In this document: positions 1 to 11,485 of the stretch, piece by piece
Layout of the letters: each line of letters begins with the position of its first letter
Numbering within the stretch: the first letter of the stretch is position 1
From: Alentia gelatinosa
Lineage: Eukaryota; Annelida; Polychaeta; Phyllodocida; Polynoidae
Assembly (NCBI GenBank): GCA_950022655.1
Contig: OX465590.1
Span: 40,450,218 to 40,514,217, forward strand
DNA: 64,000 bases
Reading direction: 5' to 3'
Made by a program: the position numbers and the translations under genes
Notes under the pieces: generated by a model
The model's input: only the letters and a program-made list of their open reading frames with translations
Database searches by the model: none
Told to the model about the DNA's origin: nothing

Positions 1-99
1 TCAAACTACAAACAAAAGTATTAATAAACATATCTAGAAATTGTTTGTTGGTTATGTGAAATTTTCAAATTGAAATAAAAAGGAAAAAAGTTAGACATA

Positions 100-172
100 G
101 ACAGGTATCGAACCCCCAACCTTCACTTCCTGAGGCAGGTGCTCTAACCACTTCACCACAAGCTTTCAACTA
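100..172 (-). repeat. tRNA-derived sequence (SINE head or tRNA pseudogene)
   Basis: On the minus strand an A-box-like TGGTGAAGTGG (158-148) is followed about 43 nt later by a B-box-like GGTTCGATACC (114-104), the normal spacing of a tRNA internal promoter. The T stem and acceptor stem do not pair properly, so this is not a functional tRNA. A tRNA-derived SINE head or decayed tRNA copy is more likely. Confidence 0.45.
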
Positions 173-408
173 CCAGGTATAAGCTACCCTGAAGCTGGTA
201 CTGGGCAGTCTTTGCAGTATAGAACCTGAGACAGTTCTATACTTGTCTTAGACATGGACATTTTTAGCGGCGATCGAACGTGCCACGCTGAGACACTGTC
301 TATAGCACAGCCGCCATTTTGTGTCTTGCAGATTGTCTTCCAATCACAGAGATGTCTCAGGGTATCGTTGGCAGATTATGTCGTTACTGAGAAACAGGGC
401 CCTGGATT

Positions 409-606
409 TATCTCACCCCTTTCTATGATATTAAACAATCACAATTTCAGAATAATTTGAACATATACTTAGCAACTTCAGATGACGTCATCTGAAATTC
501 AATACGCCACGGCCGTGGCGTAGTATTGTCACTCTACGGGGGTGATCGTGGAGTATTTTTTTCTGATGTTATTCCTATGGCTAAACTTGTACCAGTGGTG
601 AGATAA
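409..606. repeat. Foldback-like repeat, TATCTCACCCC family
   Basis: It begins TATCTCACCCC and ends in the inverse GGTGAGATA. The same ends recur near 6.36, 12.67, 13.99, 29.71, 46.99, 54.35, 61.99 and 62.88 kb. The interior holds a GATGACGTCATC palindrome and a GCCACGGCCGTGGC palindrome. Class unknown; no coding sequence. Confidence 0.6.
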
Positions 607-1487
607 AGTAGCCGATGTCACTCACAGAACTAGAAATGGCGGGAAATAACATCCGGTGACTCGGAGTGCGAGATGCAACGGTGGCGATGACGACTGTGAA
701 TTATCGGGAGAAATGGGATAATCCTCCTCAATCATAACCCGGATCAGATTATCATTACCTGGTGTGGGAGTGACGTAGATTAGCATGGCAGACGTCAATT
801 ATCCACGTTTCATATTGCTTACCTAATACGGCCAGGCTTGGAGGGGTGCGCCATGACAGTGTGGGTGGGGGATATGGGACACCAGGACCCAGGGACACCT
901 GAGAGTATAAGAAAACATGCTGGAAACCAAGTGCAGGTCCACAATTAAAAGTTCATCACTGGGGAATGAGCCACTGTAATCTTTACCTTCAAAATTAATC
1001 ATTTCTATCAGTCAAACAAGTAAGAATTAGTTTGTAGAATAACTTTCCAATTTCAATACTTTCGATACTGGAATCTCAGAGAATTCAGTCAACAACATAT
1101 AGAGTATTTCACCAATAATGTAAACAATCCATCACCAAATTGTTAATAGACGAGATTAGACGAGATTTCATTTTCTAAAGTAGATATTATTCTCAGCACA
1201 AACAATCACTGACAAATTAAGAAATATGCACGTACATTGCAGTGACTAGAAAGCACCCTATTCTCTGCCATGTTTTCAACGAATAATTTGTGATTTTTTT
1301 AAAAAGAAATATCTATACCTAACTGATTTTACCTGGTCAGTTATGAATTCATTTGAGCAAAAGGTTCTCTATCAATGGCACAATGGCAGGTTTATTAAAT
1401 AGCCTGGAAGGACATTCCAAGTCTCCTTCATTCCCAATGTTCTTTGAAAGGACAATCCATGTTTATTTAATGTGGTCCCTCATACGA
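607..1487. other. Intergenic stretch, nothing recognised
   Basis: AT-rich unique-looking sequence without a convincing reading frame, splice-bounded exon, RNA gene or repeat end that I recognise. Confidence 0.4.
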
Positions 1488-3082
1488 CAGTCCTATGGTT
1501 ACCCTCCTCGCTGGGATACAGGGACTGGTACAATCGGTAATGGTGTTGGATTTCTGGCACTGCTTCGCTCCAATACTTCCAACACTTTTCATACCTATAT
1601 CCTGGATATTGGTCAGGATATCTGCTGGGAGATTGATACTCTCTCACTTTGATTTCAATCGGGTCAAAGTCAGGCGCAGGAGAAATGTATTGCTATGACA
1701 ACACAGGCGGCCAGAGAACTGGAGGAGTTGGGGGGTAGGGGGTAGGAGGAGGTGTAGGGTTACAGGGAGCAACTGGGGGGACATATACAGGAGGTTCTGT
1801 TCCTACTGGACAAGTCTTTGATTCATGTGCCAGTCAGACAAGGATACATTCTATAATGAAAAAAGAATTTCCGTGAAAAATAGGGGAACTCTCATTTTCC
1901 AAAAAGAAGAGAGCCCCACCTTTTATTTTTCCAACCCCCAACAGGGAGGGGAAAAGTGGAGAAACTTTTTTAAGATACATTCTATAATGAACTTTATTCT
2001 GATTGTGTTTAATCATTTAATGAATTGTCATAATCAAAGACTTGAGCAAGTCTATCCTAGGACTAGCATATGACAGTCCTATGGGAATCCTTCCAGATAT
2101 AAAACGTTGGGCTGCATTATGACTATGGTGGTTCATTCACCAATTTAAGCCAGTGGAAATATGTTTGTTATTGACTCAAATAGAAATTGCCAGAGTTAAA
2201 TGCAGAATGTCTGAATTATTTAGGCAGATTCATTTGTAATTATAAATGAAGAAATTATTAATTAGAAATATCACTACAGCGTGCCCCCTTCAGTGATTAC
2301 AAACCCTCGTTCAAGTCTCCCCCTAAAGTATATTCCAGGCCGATTTTGTTATCGGCATCACTCGAACGAGACTATGGACGAGGCTCTGGACGACAGTTTT
2401 AATCCAACGCGATTGTCGAGCTCTCGCCGAAATTGTCGTCCGTGTAGGTCGCCTTCGCCGGGACTGTCATCCCCTATAAGAGTATAAAATAAAACGAGCA
2501 CCTCAGATAGTTGTAATCTGAGAAATAGTCAATTCTAATCTCTTTGCTGTGATAGAGGACTAGATCTATGGAGGATGTGCACTCAGATAACACCAGAGGG
2601 CAGCAGCATCACTTGGGAGATGCTTTCACCAGCTGCGTTAGACTTGCTCAAGTCTTTGAATATGAACATTCATTAAATGATTAAACACAATAAGTATAAA
2701 GATCATTACAGTATGTATCCTTCTCTGACTGGCCCATGAATCAAAGACTTGTCCACTATGAACCGAATTTCCGTTTCATGGCCCAAAGCCACTCCCTGTG
2801 ACCCTACACTTCCTCCTACCCCTCCCCCTTCCCTTCCTCCAGTTCTCTGGCCGCCTGTGCTGTCATAGCAATTAATTTTGTCTGCTCCTGACTGTGACCC
2901 AATTGAGATCAATCTTGTATCAATCTCCCAGCAGATATCCTGACCAGTAGCCAGGATATCTGTATGGAGAGTGTTGGGAATGCTGGAGCTAAACAGCGCC
3001 AGAAATCCAACACCATTACCGATTGTACCAGTCCCTGTATCCCAGCGAGGAGGGTAGACATAGGATGCAGGGACTGGAGCCG
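1488..3082. repeat. Large inverted repeat, GGGACTGG family
   Basis: The left arm (about 1488-2057) and right arm (about 2637-3082) are inverted copies of one repeat, separated by about 580 bp. The arms share the blocks GATACAGGGACTGGTAC, the lysine-poor block around GACTTGTCC, and GACTTGAGCAAGTCTA at the inner ends. Single copies of the same unit lie at 40395-41060, 61795-61985 and, in fragments, near 37250 and 37600. Short translations inside it are repeat-derived, not genes. Confidence 0.65.
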
Positions 3083-3220
3083 GTCTACAGCTGCGCCTTC
3101 TGAGGTTCATGGAGTATTTATTGCAGTATTGCCATATGGTGCTGAATGTGTGTGTTATAGAAAGGGTCATGTCTCCTCTAATCTGTCTGGTGTCTATATG
3201 TAATTTATCACTGTTTGTGT

Positions 3221-3363
3221 ATTATTATATACCTGTGTGCGAATTTCTATGAAATACTGCCCGCTGCTAGGGGTGCAGTAATACTAATGTTCGTGCATGC
3301 TGTGAGAGTGACTTAAAAAGCCATCAAAATTTCGTTTTTTCATCAATTTAAGGTATATAATAA
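3221..3363. repeat. 143-bp inverted-end element (TTATTATATACC)
   Basis: Bounded by TTATTATATACCT and AGGTATATAATAA. A copy of exactly the same length is at 44181-44323, and a longer relative spans 44479-45096. In all three cases a hairpin that starts AAACGTCC follows immediately outside the AGGTATATAATAA end. Confidence 0.6.
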
Positions 3364-3370
3364 AAAGCAA

Positions 3371-3508
3371 ACGTCCCCACGGTGGATGAAACGCTACTCG
3401 TTTTCGGTCAGTCTTCGATTTCATACTGCCTTCAGCCTATGGCGTCAGGCAGTATGAAATCGGAAACTAACATCGAACAGGAACCGCTTCGTCCACAGTA
3501 AGGACGTT
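3371..3508. repeat. Hairpin element (ACGTCC...GGACGT)
   Basis: Near-perfect foldback of about 138 bp with ends ACGTCC/GGACGT and a centre TTCAGCCTATGGCGTCAGG. Homologous hairpins occur at 44038-44174 and, in a diverged form, at 45101-45246. Confidence 0.6.
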
Positions 3509-4449
3509 ACCTAATATCAAGTCCAATTTATGAAACTACAGAATTTAACCACAGGCCTAACATATCAATGTCTTAATACCATAACACATATCACTCATAT
3601 ACACTATCAATTAATAGTTAATAATTGAAGGTTTTTGTGGAAATGTGGCCATAAACATGAAAGATTGACGTGTAGTAATACATAGCGTTAATATCAATAG
3701 GGACTATTCATGCATGCACAGGGACTGATAGCTCAGAAACAATGATTGATGGTTAACTGTGGCCCCATACATTTTTAAGGGAATATTGTAAAAGATTGAT
3801 GATTAATACCATGACACGCACTAAATGAGATATTATCGTATACCTATGCGCAAATGTCTCACTTATACTGCCCAGGAGTACGGATTCTGTTTACCTGTGA
3901 GTGACAAAATGATTTTTCTTTTGATAAATGAGCTTAGCTCTTTTTATCAGAATGTAGGCACCATATTTTGTCCGATTACATCATAATCTACTCACCCATA
4001 TCCAGTATTGTCTGCCTGGTACTAGATCACTAGTTACATCTGTTCCTTGTTGTCGAACTCAGTGAATATTTCCAGCCAAAACATCTCTGAAGAGATTTCA
4101 TTCAAGCCCATTAATCATGTCTCCATAAAGTCAGAGATGTCCATGAGAATGAATAAAACGTACTAGACCAAAACTGAGACAATCGATAATAAAGTAAATC
4201 AGTATAAAATGAGCTACAAACTGAACAAGGCTGGTTGAAATAATGAACTGAAACACAATGATAATCATGTCTTTACACTTTGAATTCTTTTATAATTGTT
4301 TTTAAGGAGTTGAATCATTTCAAGATTGGTATACATCGAGATGTCCTTGTTTTGTGTGACTTTGATCATTCCTTCATAATTGTTTAGTTAAATTATGATT
4401 AAGTGAAGTTGTAAATCTCATATTTTCTCTCCTTTCTTTGTTTCCCCTT
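3509..4449. other. Intergenic stretch, nothing recognised
   Basis: AT-rich sequence with only short random open frames; no element ends or splice-bounded exon found. Confidence 0.35.
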
Positions 4450-4981
4450 AAGTGGGATTCACCAAGTGGGATCACGTGCCTCACAGGCCGTTTGTCTGAG
4501 ACAAATCCTGTTGAGATTCGGTACTGGAACACAATCTCCTCGTGTGAATGACAGGGTTCCTTTTTGCTGAAACAATATTTTTCTCTTGCAATTGTCGGCT
4601 ACAATCACCTCTATCGAGGAACAGAATCTCATGAGATTTTGACTTTAAACAGGTTTAAAATTTAGAGGGGCATTTTGGTGAGACAAATGTATTTCACATG
4701 TTCTCCCCCAATCTGTGAGTCTCAGTGGTCTCAAATAACACTTATTCACACAGGGAAGTACCCTGAGTCGGCGACTGTGTACCCTGTGTAGGGGTGTAGG
4801 GGTGAGACTATGTAACTGTTAGGTCTTCCCATGTGAATTGAATCCACCATATTACCCTGAGACTGTAGAAAACCCCAATCTGTGAAACTTTGTACCCAGC
4901 TGGAAATAGTAGCCAACTGGTGCAAATGTGTGAAGTACACCAGTCTCAGGTCCATTTGTCCCATCGTGTGAATCCCACTTT
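4450..4981. repeat. Inverted-end element AAGTGGGATTCAC
   Basis: AAGTGGGATTCAC at the left end is matched by GTGAATCCCACTT at the right end, about 530 bp apart. Inside are further short inverted pairs such as CCAGTCTCAGG near 4940. No reading frame of interest. Probably a non-autonomous DNA element; superfamily not determined. Confidence 0.5.
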
Positions 4982-5217
4982 TTATTACCCACCTAGTATG
5001 GAGTCTCCATGCTAAGCTTATAGAGCTTACAGATCGCTACTGAGTAGAATACGGACCTCCGCAATCTCCTAGGAGAATACGGCTTTTTCGGCCACCTGAC
5101 GGGCGTTATAGGAACTATTTCATACAAACAAAGCACGGCGCTAGGGTCGAATTTTTAATCAAATACTAGATTTTTGTCCTAATAATTACTCGAAAGGTGA
5201 GTAAAAATACAATATTA

Positions 5218-5346
5218 CCATAATTTCGATCTGTGTGGCCGTATCCTCCTTGTAGTTAACACTACGTAATACTCCTTGCTATCGCTCAGAGTTTTACTAG
5301 TGTCAACTACGCAGAGAATATGGCCACTCAGATGGAAATCATGGTA
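5218..5346. repeat. Hairpin element (GTGGCCGTAT...)
   Basis: ACCATAATTTCGATCTG pairs with CAGATGGAAATCATGGT, giving a foldback of about 130 bp with a GC-rich loop. A close relative is at 37318-37431. Confidence 0.55.
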
Positions 5347-5410
5347 ATATTGTGTATATACCATACGCAAGGCACATGACATGATGACAAGATGACAAGA
5401 CAATTTTATC

Positions 5411-5537
5411 TTTTATCCTACCCTTCATATAAATCTCCACAGACTTATGCAGACTGTATGCCACGGTTATGCCATAAAATATTTATATGCCACTGGTGAC
5501 ATATGAAATTAAAAATATGTGACAGGGTAGGATAAAA
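5411..5537. repeat. TTTATCCTACCC foldback family copy
   Basis: Starts TTTATCCTACCC and ends GGGTAGGATAAAA. This family recurs at 8747, 14728, 26841, 33206, 38261, 62276 and 63038. Interiors commonly contain ATGCCACTAGTGGCAT-like palindromes. Confidence 0.6.
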
Positions 5538-5539
5538 TC

Positions 5540-6354
5540 TAAACATCACTCAATTTCATTCGTTGTCTTCTGCTACAGATATCACTCAGCTCCGCTCCGA
5601 TATCATGTCGTGAAGACAACTCATGCCATATAAACAATCATATGAAATTTCGTGATGTTTTTGGGGGTTTTTTTATTCAAGAATCAGACAGTACAGTTCA
5701 CCTTGGGTAGGCGTTTTTAAATGTATTTTCTAACAGAGTAACAATATATATATAGCGTATATCTTATAGTACATAGAGGCTTTGGCCATAGATAGTATTC
5801 TGCAATTCAGAGCTACACTGTAAATAAACTTTCAATATAAATAAGACAGGACAAGACAGGACAAACAAGACAGTACATTCAAACAACATTGGACATAGTG
5901 GTGGCTGGTGGTTGGAGTTTACAAGTTTTTTGGGGATTCACGATTCATGATTCATGATAATATCACAACACAAACTGACAAGGACCTAGTGGTATCATTT
6001 TTGTTTGTCAGATCATCATTAGAAATCCTTTCTCGAACTTGACCAATCGTTAAAACTCTTATGGCTCTTATGGTTCAAGTGTTTCATTTTACAGCCAGCT
6101 GCTGTTTTATGTGATTATCTCGTACCTCAGCTAGTGCCTCCTCCCACTCCACTCCCACCACCCAGTCGCACCTCCTGTCACCTTTAAACTGTTTTACTTG
6201 ACAACCTTTTCCCCTCCACCCACTAACACAAGAAGCGGCGTTTTTGCCCAATCTGTTAAGGTCAGAGACTTAGATAAACAAAGTCTTTGTCATCAACACA
6301 AGGAGTTGTAAAGATAAAGTGAGAGCTAGGAATTGAGTCATGTAATGTACATTT
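5540..6354. other. Intergenic stretch, nothing recognised
   Basis: No gene-like frame. It includes a short GACAGGACAAGACAGG repeat near 5850 and pyrimidine-rich DNA near 6140-6220. Confidence 0.35.
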
Positions 6355-6655
6355 TATATCGACTTATCTCACCCAAAATATTTTTTCTCCATAGACTTAT
6401 CATTGGGAACTCGTACTCAATGCCCATCGAGTATTTAGAAAAATACTCAATGGGGAATTATGTCACAGATGTTAGCCAATTAGTCAATGTGAGGGGTGAG
6501 ATAAATTCAGAAACCTATTCAAGTTAATGGTTAGAGCTTGATCCCATCTCGTTTGAATCACTATGTAATTCACACGGCTTCACCTTGTGAGTTACTATGC
6601 AATTCAAACTCGATGGTATACGAGCTCTGACCGTAAACTTTCATAGTATCAGGAT
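6355..6655. repeat. TATCTCACCC family repeat with inner foldback
   Basis: Left end CTTATCTCACCC, internal GGGGTGAGATAAATTC, then a second foldback with GGTTAGAGCTTGAT and ACGAGCTCTGACCGTAAAC. The second half recurs at 15100-15255 and 29840-29908. Confidence 0.5.
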
Positions 6656-6699
6656 ACATGAGGCCAGATAATTGTAACAGCAGAAATAGTAGCAGAATA

Positions 6700-7044
6700 T
6701 ATCATTGATGAATGAGCGTGCAATTATAAATGAATGACAATTGAAAGGTTTGGGTTACATACAGTATATGGATCATTTTCTGTAGCCCACTTACATCCAG
6801 TCAACTTGCCATTTCCTCAGTCTAGGATCCAAACATATCAAGCAACGGTAGGTCAATCAGGTATTTTGGTCTTGAGTGATTGGTCGTGGGCAGTTGGGCA
6901 TTCCTCTATGACACTGTGACACTGGCACCCTGCTCCTTTCCCAGTATCACATAGAGTAGCATGCAGATAGGGAAAGGATAGTGTTTTGCCATAAGCTAGA
7001 TGCCTATATGTGACCACTCTAACCTTTAGGCATGAAAGCACGCT
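6700..7044. repeat. Dispersed ~370-bp repeat, copy 1 (of 4)
   Basis: Shares ATTGATGAATGAGCGTGC, TTTGCACCCAGTMAACTTGCC-type and GATTGGTCATGGTCAGCTGG blocks with 7066-7440, 17030-17405 and 29620-30180. It lacks terminal inverted repeats. Copies 1 and 2 lie in direct tandem. Confidence 0.6.
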
Positions 7045-7065
7045 TTAACTAGGAGCAAATGTTAT

Positions 7066-7440
7066 GTTCATCATTGATGAATGAGCGTGCAATTTTAGAT
7101 AAATAACAACTAAACGTTTTGGGTTACATTCAGTGTATGGATCATTTTCTGTAACCACTTGCACCCAGTAAACTTGCCATTTCTGTAACTGCCTGAGTCT
7201 ATCTTTAGGATCCAAATATATCAAATACCAGTAGGTCAATGAGGTATTTCGGTCTTGATTGATTGGTCATGGTCAACTGGGCATGCCTCTAAAACCCTGA
7301 GACACTGGTTCCTTGCTCTGTTCTCACTATCACAATGAACGGCATGCTGATAGTAAAGGGATAGTTTTCTGGAAGCACACTGAAAGTTCAATGTGACCAC
7401 TCTAACCTCTAGATGATGTATTTACCGCGTTCAAGCACAC
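7066..7440. repeat. Dispersed ~370-bp repeat, copy 2
   Basis: Direct tandem neighbour of the copy at 6700-7044, with the same order of blocks (TGAATGAGCGTGC, TTGGTCATGGTCAACTGG, GATAGTTTTCTGG). No coding capacity is evident. Confidence 0.6.
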
Positions 7441-7881
7441 TCTAATAAAACCCAAAGACCTAGCCGCTGTAAGCTTTGGTAAAGCGTTGGACTCTAATTC
7501 AATCTGACTTTTAGTTGATTCAAATGTACTTGAGGTCCTCAGACTCATACCATTTTATCTTGAATAATTCCTGTTTATACTAAATATTGGTAGCTATTAT
7601 CTAGAATCAAGGGTGGATCCAGAGAGGGGTAGAAGAGGTGAACTTCTAAAGCGGGACTCACACGTAGAGACTAATGTACTTCACACCTTTCTCTTAATCT
7701 CACACAATTCTCCTTTGAAACAAAATTCTCATGGCAAGGTGTTTTCAACCAGTCTCAAGGAAAAATGACAAATTTCATTCACACGGAAAGGACATACCTG
7801 AAACAGAGTATGAGACATGAGTATGGTGTGAAAAACATGTGACCCTGCTTGCTGGCCTCTATTGGCTAATTCGGGTACTTA

Positions 7882-8264
7882 GGCCCGGCGTCCACCTACT
7901 ACGATATGGCACCGATATGCCTAGACTCGCGAGAGTAGGTGGAGGGGTAAGGAGGGCGTGCGGTGGCGGTAGGCAGCAGTAGGAGTAGGACACAGGAACG
8001 GAGGCTAGTCTACGATATGCCCTACGATGCACCTCCCGATACAAAATCAAAATCGCGTCGGAAGGTCACCTAATATCGGGGCAGTTGACCACGTTTCTGC
8101 GATTAGACATCGATTAAAAACCCCATACAATGCGTGGTGGATTGGCATGTCTAGACATATGTCTACGATTTTGCACCTTCCCGATATGGCACCGATTTTG
8201 ACATTTTGTATCGGTGTCATATCGGGAGGTCTACGATTCTATCGTAGTAGGTGGACGCCGGGCC
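7882..8264. mobile_element. MITE family A copy 1 (PIF/Harbinger-like)
   Basis: Terminal inverted repeat GGCCCGGCGTCCACCTACTA at the left, matched by its inverse ending GGACGCCGGGCC. It is flanked by the 3-bp duplication TTA (7879-7881 and 8265-8267). A 3-bp TWA target duplication is typical of PIF/Harbinger non-autonomous elements. The interior is itself largely palindromic. Confidence 0.75.
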
Positions 8265-8593
8265 TTAGTCGGCGTCTCAGTGTTGTATCCATCTGTCTCA
8301 CTAAGATGCCCCTGAAAATCTTTAACTTGTTTAAAATCAAAATCTCATGAGATTCTGCACTCCTTTAAGGGTAATTGTCGCCTACAATTGCAGGTGAAAA
8401 TCTTGTCTCAGAGTATGAGGGGTGATGATGAATTTAACCGATTTAGCTCTTAGATATATGGAGCCATGGTGTTCGTTCGTACTCAAGGGAGGGGGGGGGG
8501 GAACAAAGAGGGATGCTGAATTTATTATCCACCTAATATATAGTGTCCATAGAAAACACCTGTGTAGTGTGTATCTATATACTCGAAGCATGC

Positions 8594-8898
8594 TATCGTA
8601 AAACTGGATGAGTTTTAATCTTGGTCACCGTATGCCACGACTGGAGTTTGGCATAGTGACTTCATGAGGCGAAGCCGAGTGAAGTCCGGAGCCAAAATTC
8701 CAGGAATGGCATGTGGTGACCAAAATTAAAACGAATCAGGTTTTGATTTTATCCTACCCCGTCTCCTCGATTTTGGAATATTACGTGATAACAATTCTGT
8801 ATGCCACTAGTGGCAAATAAAACTCTGTATGCCAGTCAGCGTGGCATAGGGAAACTCAACGTTAAGCCAATGGGATTTTATATTAGGGGTAGGATAAA
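8594..8898. repeat. Composite foldback: hairpin plus TTTATCCTACCCC unit
   Basis: The left hairpin (about 8594-8745) holds the inverted pair TCTTGGTCACC/GGTGACCAAAA with centre GAGGCGAAGCCGAG. The TATCCTACCCC...GGGGTAGGATAAA unit follows. The same two parts, in opposite order, make up 14728-15035, so this is one composite repeat. Confidence 0.6.
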
Positions 8899-9027
8899 GA
8901 TATTTTGTATTCTCCGGGCTGCAGAACCTGGCACATACGGAAAAATAGTGCATATGAAAAAATAGTGCGTACCTAAATGAACTAATTTTGGTACACCACT
9001 TGTCAGGTAAAGGTGGATAGTAAATAC

Positions 9028-9160
9028 AATATAGACTGGTTTCATATACAAGCGGTTGTATGTTCCTCGGAGGTGCAATATCCTCGCATGCGCTCGGATA
9101 TTACTACGCGTCAACTCCTCAGAGCATACTGCCGCTTGTATCTGAAACAAGTCTATATTG
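9028..9160. repeat. Hairpin element (CAATATAGACTGG)
   Basis: CAATATAGACTGGTTTC pairs with GAAACAAGTCTATATTG; the central part holds CGCATGCGCTCGG and TACTACGCGTCAAC. Related hairpins are at 32837-32980 and 37789-37927. Confidence 0.6.
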
Positions 9161-9440
9161 TGTATGAACAATGACGATTACAATTTACACTCCTATAGAG
9201 AGGCCTCATTCCGACATGGCACTGAGGCTGTATGCGAGGTTGCCGGTAACTAGACAATGCTGCCACCCCTCGGCTAAGAATCGAACCATTGTCTCCTTCT
9301 CCCATCTCTTTTCTCGAGGTTGAGTCAGACCCAGCGGAACTTGTGGCGGCACTGACGTGCGTTCAGTGAACGTGAGGCCCTGACAATGTGATCTCATGTG
9401 GACATTGAGCTGCTCTGAGTCACTCAGTCTGAGATTAAAA
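9161..9440. other. Unclassified stretch
   Basis: GC-richer sequence containing GGTTCGATTC on the minus strand near 9278 but no partner A box. No gene called. Confidence 0.3.
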
Positions 9441-10200
9441 TTAGAATGTGCTGGAGTTGCTCAAATAATCAGGTCCATAATGACCACTGCAAAGATGTGT
9501 TTTTAATATAAGTACAGTAAAACCCCGCTTCCAGGACACCCCGCTTGAGGGAGCACCCCGCTTAAGGGGTAACTTTACCCAGAATGGAGGGTATCCCCTA
9601 CAGCGGGGTTTTACTGTATGTTACTTATAATTAGAATGTGCTCAAATAATGATGTCCATAATGACCACTGCAAAGATGCGTTTGTAATATAAGTACAGTA
9701 AAACCCCGATTCTGGGACACCCTGCTTAAGGGATCGCTCTGCCGAGAACAGAGGGAATCCCCTTAAGCAGGGTTTTACTGTATGTTACTTAGAACTAGAA
9801 TGTGCTCGAGTTGCTCAAATAATCATGTCCATAATGACCATTGTAAAGATGTGTTTTTAATATAAGTACAGTAAAACCCCGCGTCTGGGACACCCCCCTT
9901 AAGGCGACGCTTTGCCGAGAACGGAGGGTATCCCCTTAAGCGGGGTTTTACTGTATGTTACTTAGAACTAGAATGTGCTCGAGTTGCTCAAATAATGATG
10001 TCCATAATGACAGTGTGAAGATGTGTTTTTAATATAAGTACAGTAAAACCCCGCATCTGGGACCCCCCGCTTAAGGTGGGAATCTTTGCCGAGAACAGAG
10101 GGAATCCCCTTAAGCAGGGTTTTACTCTATGTTGCTTGAAATTAGAATTAGCTGGAATTGCTAAAATAGTGATATCCATAATGACCACTGTAAAGATGCG
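9441..10200. repeat. Tandem array, ~175-bp units with pogo-like hairpins
   Basis: TAGAATGTGCT or variants start units at about 9442, 9632, 9796, 9969 and 10143 (spacings 190, 164, 173, 174). Each of the first four holds a hairpin with ends ACAGTAAAACCCCGC and GCGGGGTTTTACTGT. The array looks like a pogo-type miniature element captured in a unit that then amplified. A further diverged unit starts near 11030. Confidence 0.7.
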
Positions 10201-10211
10201 TTTGTGATATA

Positions 10212-10389
10212 CAGTAGAACCCAGCGTAAGCGGACGACCTCCATTCCGGCTCAAAGTGCCCGCTTATGCGGGGTGTCCGCTTACACAAAGTTAAAATAAA
10301 CATCTAATAGAGGGAACCGTTCTGAGCAAAGGTGTCTGTTAACGTGGGCAGGCCGCTTACACGGGGTATCCGTTAGCCGGGTTCTACTG
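10212..10389. mobile_element. Pogo-like miniature element (CAGTAGAACCC)
   Basis: Starts CAGTAGAACCCAGCGTAAGC and ends GGGTTCTACTG, with TA on both sides. CAGTARAACC ends and TA targets fit the pogo branch of Tc1/mariner elements. No transposase is present. Confidence 0.6.
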
Positions 10390-10391
10390 TA

Positions 10392-10554
10392 CAGTAAAAT
10401 CCCACCTAAGGGGCCACCCCCCATTCTCAGCCAAAGTGTCTGCTAAAATAAGCAGGGGTAAAATAAAATAAATAAAGATTTCTGTTCTGAGCAAACTGGC
10501 CCCTTAAGTGGTGTGTACCTTTAAGCGAGGTGTCCCAAAAGCGGAGTTTTACTG
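10392..10554. mobile_element. Pogo-like miniature element, adjacent copy
   Basis: CAGTAAAATCCC at the left and GAGTTTTACTG at the right. It shares the TA with the preceding element, so the two lie head to tail. Confidence 0.55.
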
Positions 10555-11110
10555 TACAATAAAACCCCACTAAGGGGACACCTTCCGTTCCTAGCCAAGT
10601 GTTCCCCTTAAGAAGGGTGTCTCCCCACATGCATGTGCCTACCTAATGCCTACAGAAGCCTACGCAGGCCACTGCCTGGAGTCTAGACTGTTTAGACTGT
10701 CTAGACAACAGTCTACCCACCTCACAGACAGACCATAAACAATCAATCAAGATAATCTGGGGAGTTGTCCCAACACTGTTCCGTCAGATTTGATAAGGTG
10801 CCCCTCCAAAGTGTCCCCTTAAGCAGGGTTAAGGAAGCATTCTATACCGAAATAACTGCCCCCTTTAGTGGGGTGCCCTGTTAAGAGGGTTGCCCCACAA
10901 GCAGGGTTAAAACAGACTCTTAATAGAGGGGCCAAATTTCCGTTCCAAACAAATTGTCCTCTTCAGGGGGTGTCTCCTTAAGTGAGGTGTCCGGAAGCAG
11001 GGTTTTACCTTAAGTATGTTGTTTGAAATTAGAATGTGCTGGAGTTGCTCAAATAATGATGTTTTTAATGACCTTGTGAAGATATGATTGTAGTATAAGC
11101 ATTTTACCAT
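10555..11110. repeat. Decayed pogo-like ends and a last array unit
   Basis: Repeated CCCCTTAAG and GCAGGGTT fragments of the preceding family, then a diverged TAGAATGTGCTGGAGTTGC unit at about 11030-11105. Confidence 0.45.
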
Positions 11111-11390
11111 TGTAAAATGAAATGAACCCTCCTAGTGTCAGATGACGAAAACCAACCTGTGCTGGGGGTTGACGTCTTCCCCCTTTATTGACAATTGGCA
11201 CAAATTAACCATTGATCTAGTAATAGGTAAAAAGTACATCTACATCACGAAATGTAAAATAATGCTCGACTGGTGAAAGATACTTGACTGTCCATGAGCA
11301 ATCACTATGTGAACGTATGATGTGTCAATCCATATGCGTATTTTTTTTCTTTTTAATTGTATTAGGGTAATAAATACAAAATGATTGAAC

Positions 11391-11485
11391 AATATCCGCG
11401 AGGAGCCAGGTTGTGGAATGACTTGCCCGCTAATGTACAGAACAGCAATACTAAAGATGAATCTACGAAATGTCTAACTATCTAA
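11391..11485 (+). pseudogene. LINE reverse-transcriptase ORF, C-terminal tail fragment
   Basis: One frame reads PRGARLWNDLPANVQNSNTK and ends at a stop at 11483-11485. The pattern RGARLWNxLPxxV..S is the usual tail of the second ORF of many invertebrate non-LTR retrotransposons. Nothing upstream of 11391 continues as reverse transcriptase, so this is a 5'-truncated relic; sequence to about 11640 may be its 3' untranslated part. The identification rests on a short motif. Confidence 0.5.

Noticed and set aside
1353..3203. Frames of 99, 82, 154 and 79 codons near 1.4-3.2 kb
   Set aside because: They lie in the GGGACTGG inverted repeat; similar peptides appear from every copy in varying frames, including opposite strands.
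7859..8350. Small frames in the GGCGTCCACC elements
   Set aside because: The same frame appears by chance in the near-identical MITE copies; no conserved protein and no domain.
9206..9397. SINE or tRNA at the GGTTCGATTC word
   Set aside because: There is a B-box-like word on the minus strand but no A box at the right distance and no cloverleaf.
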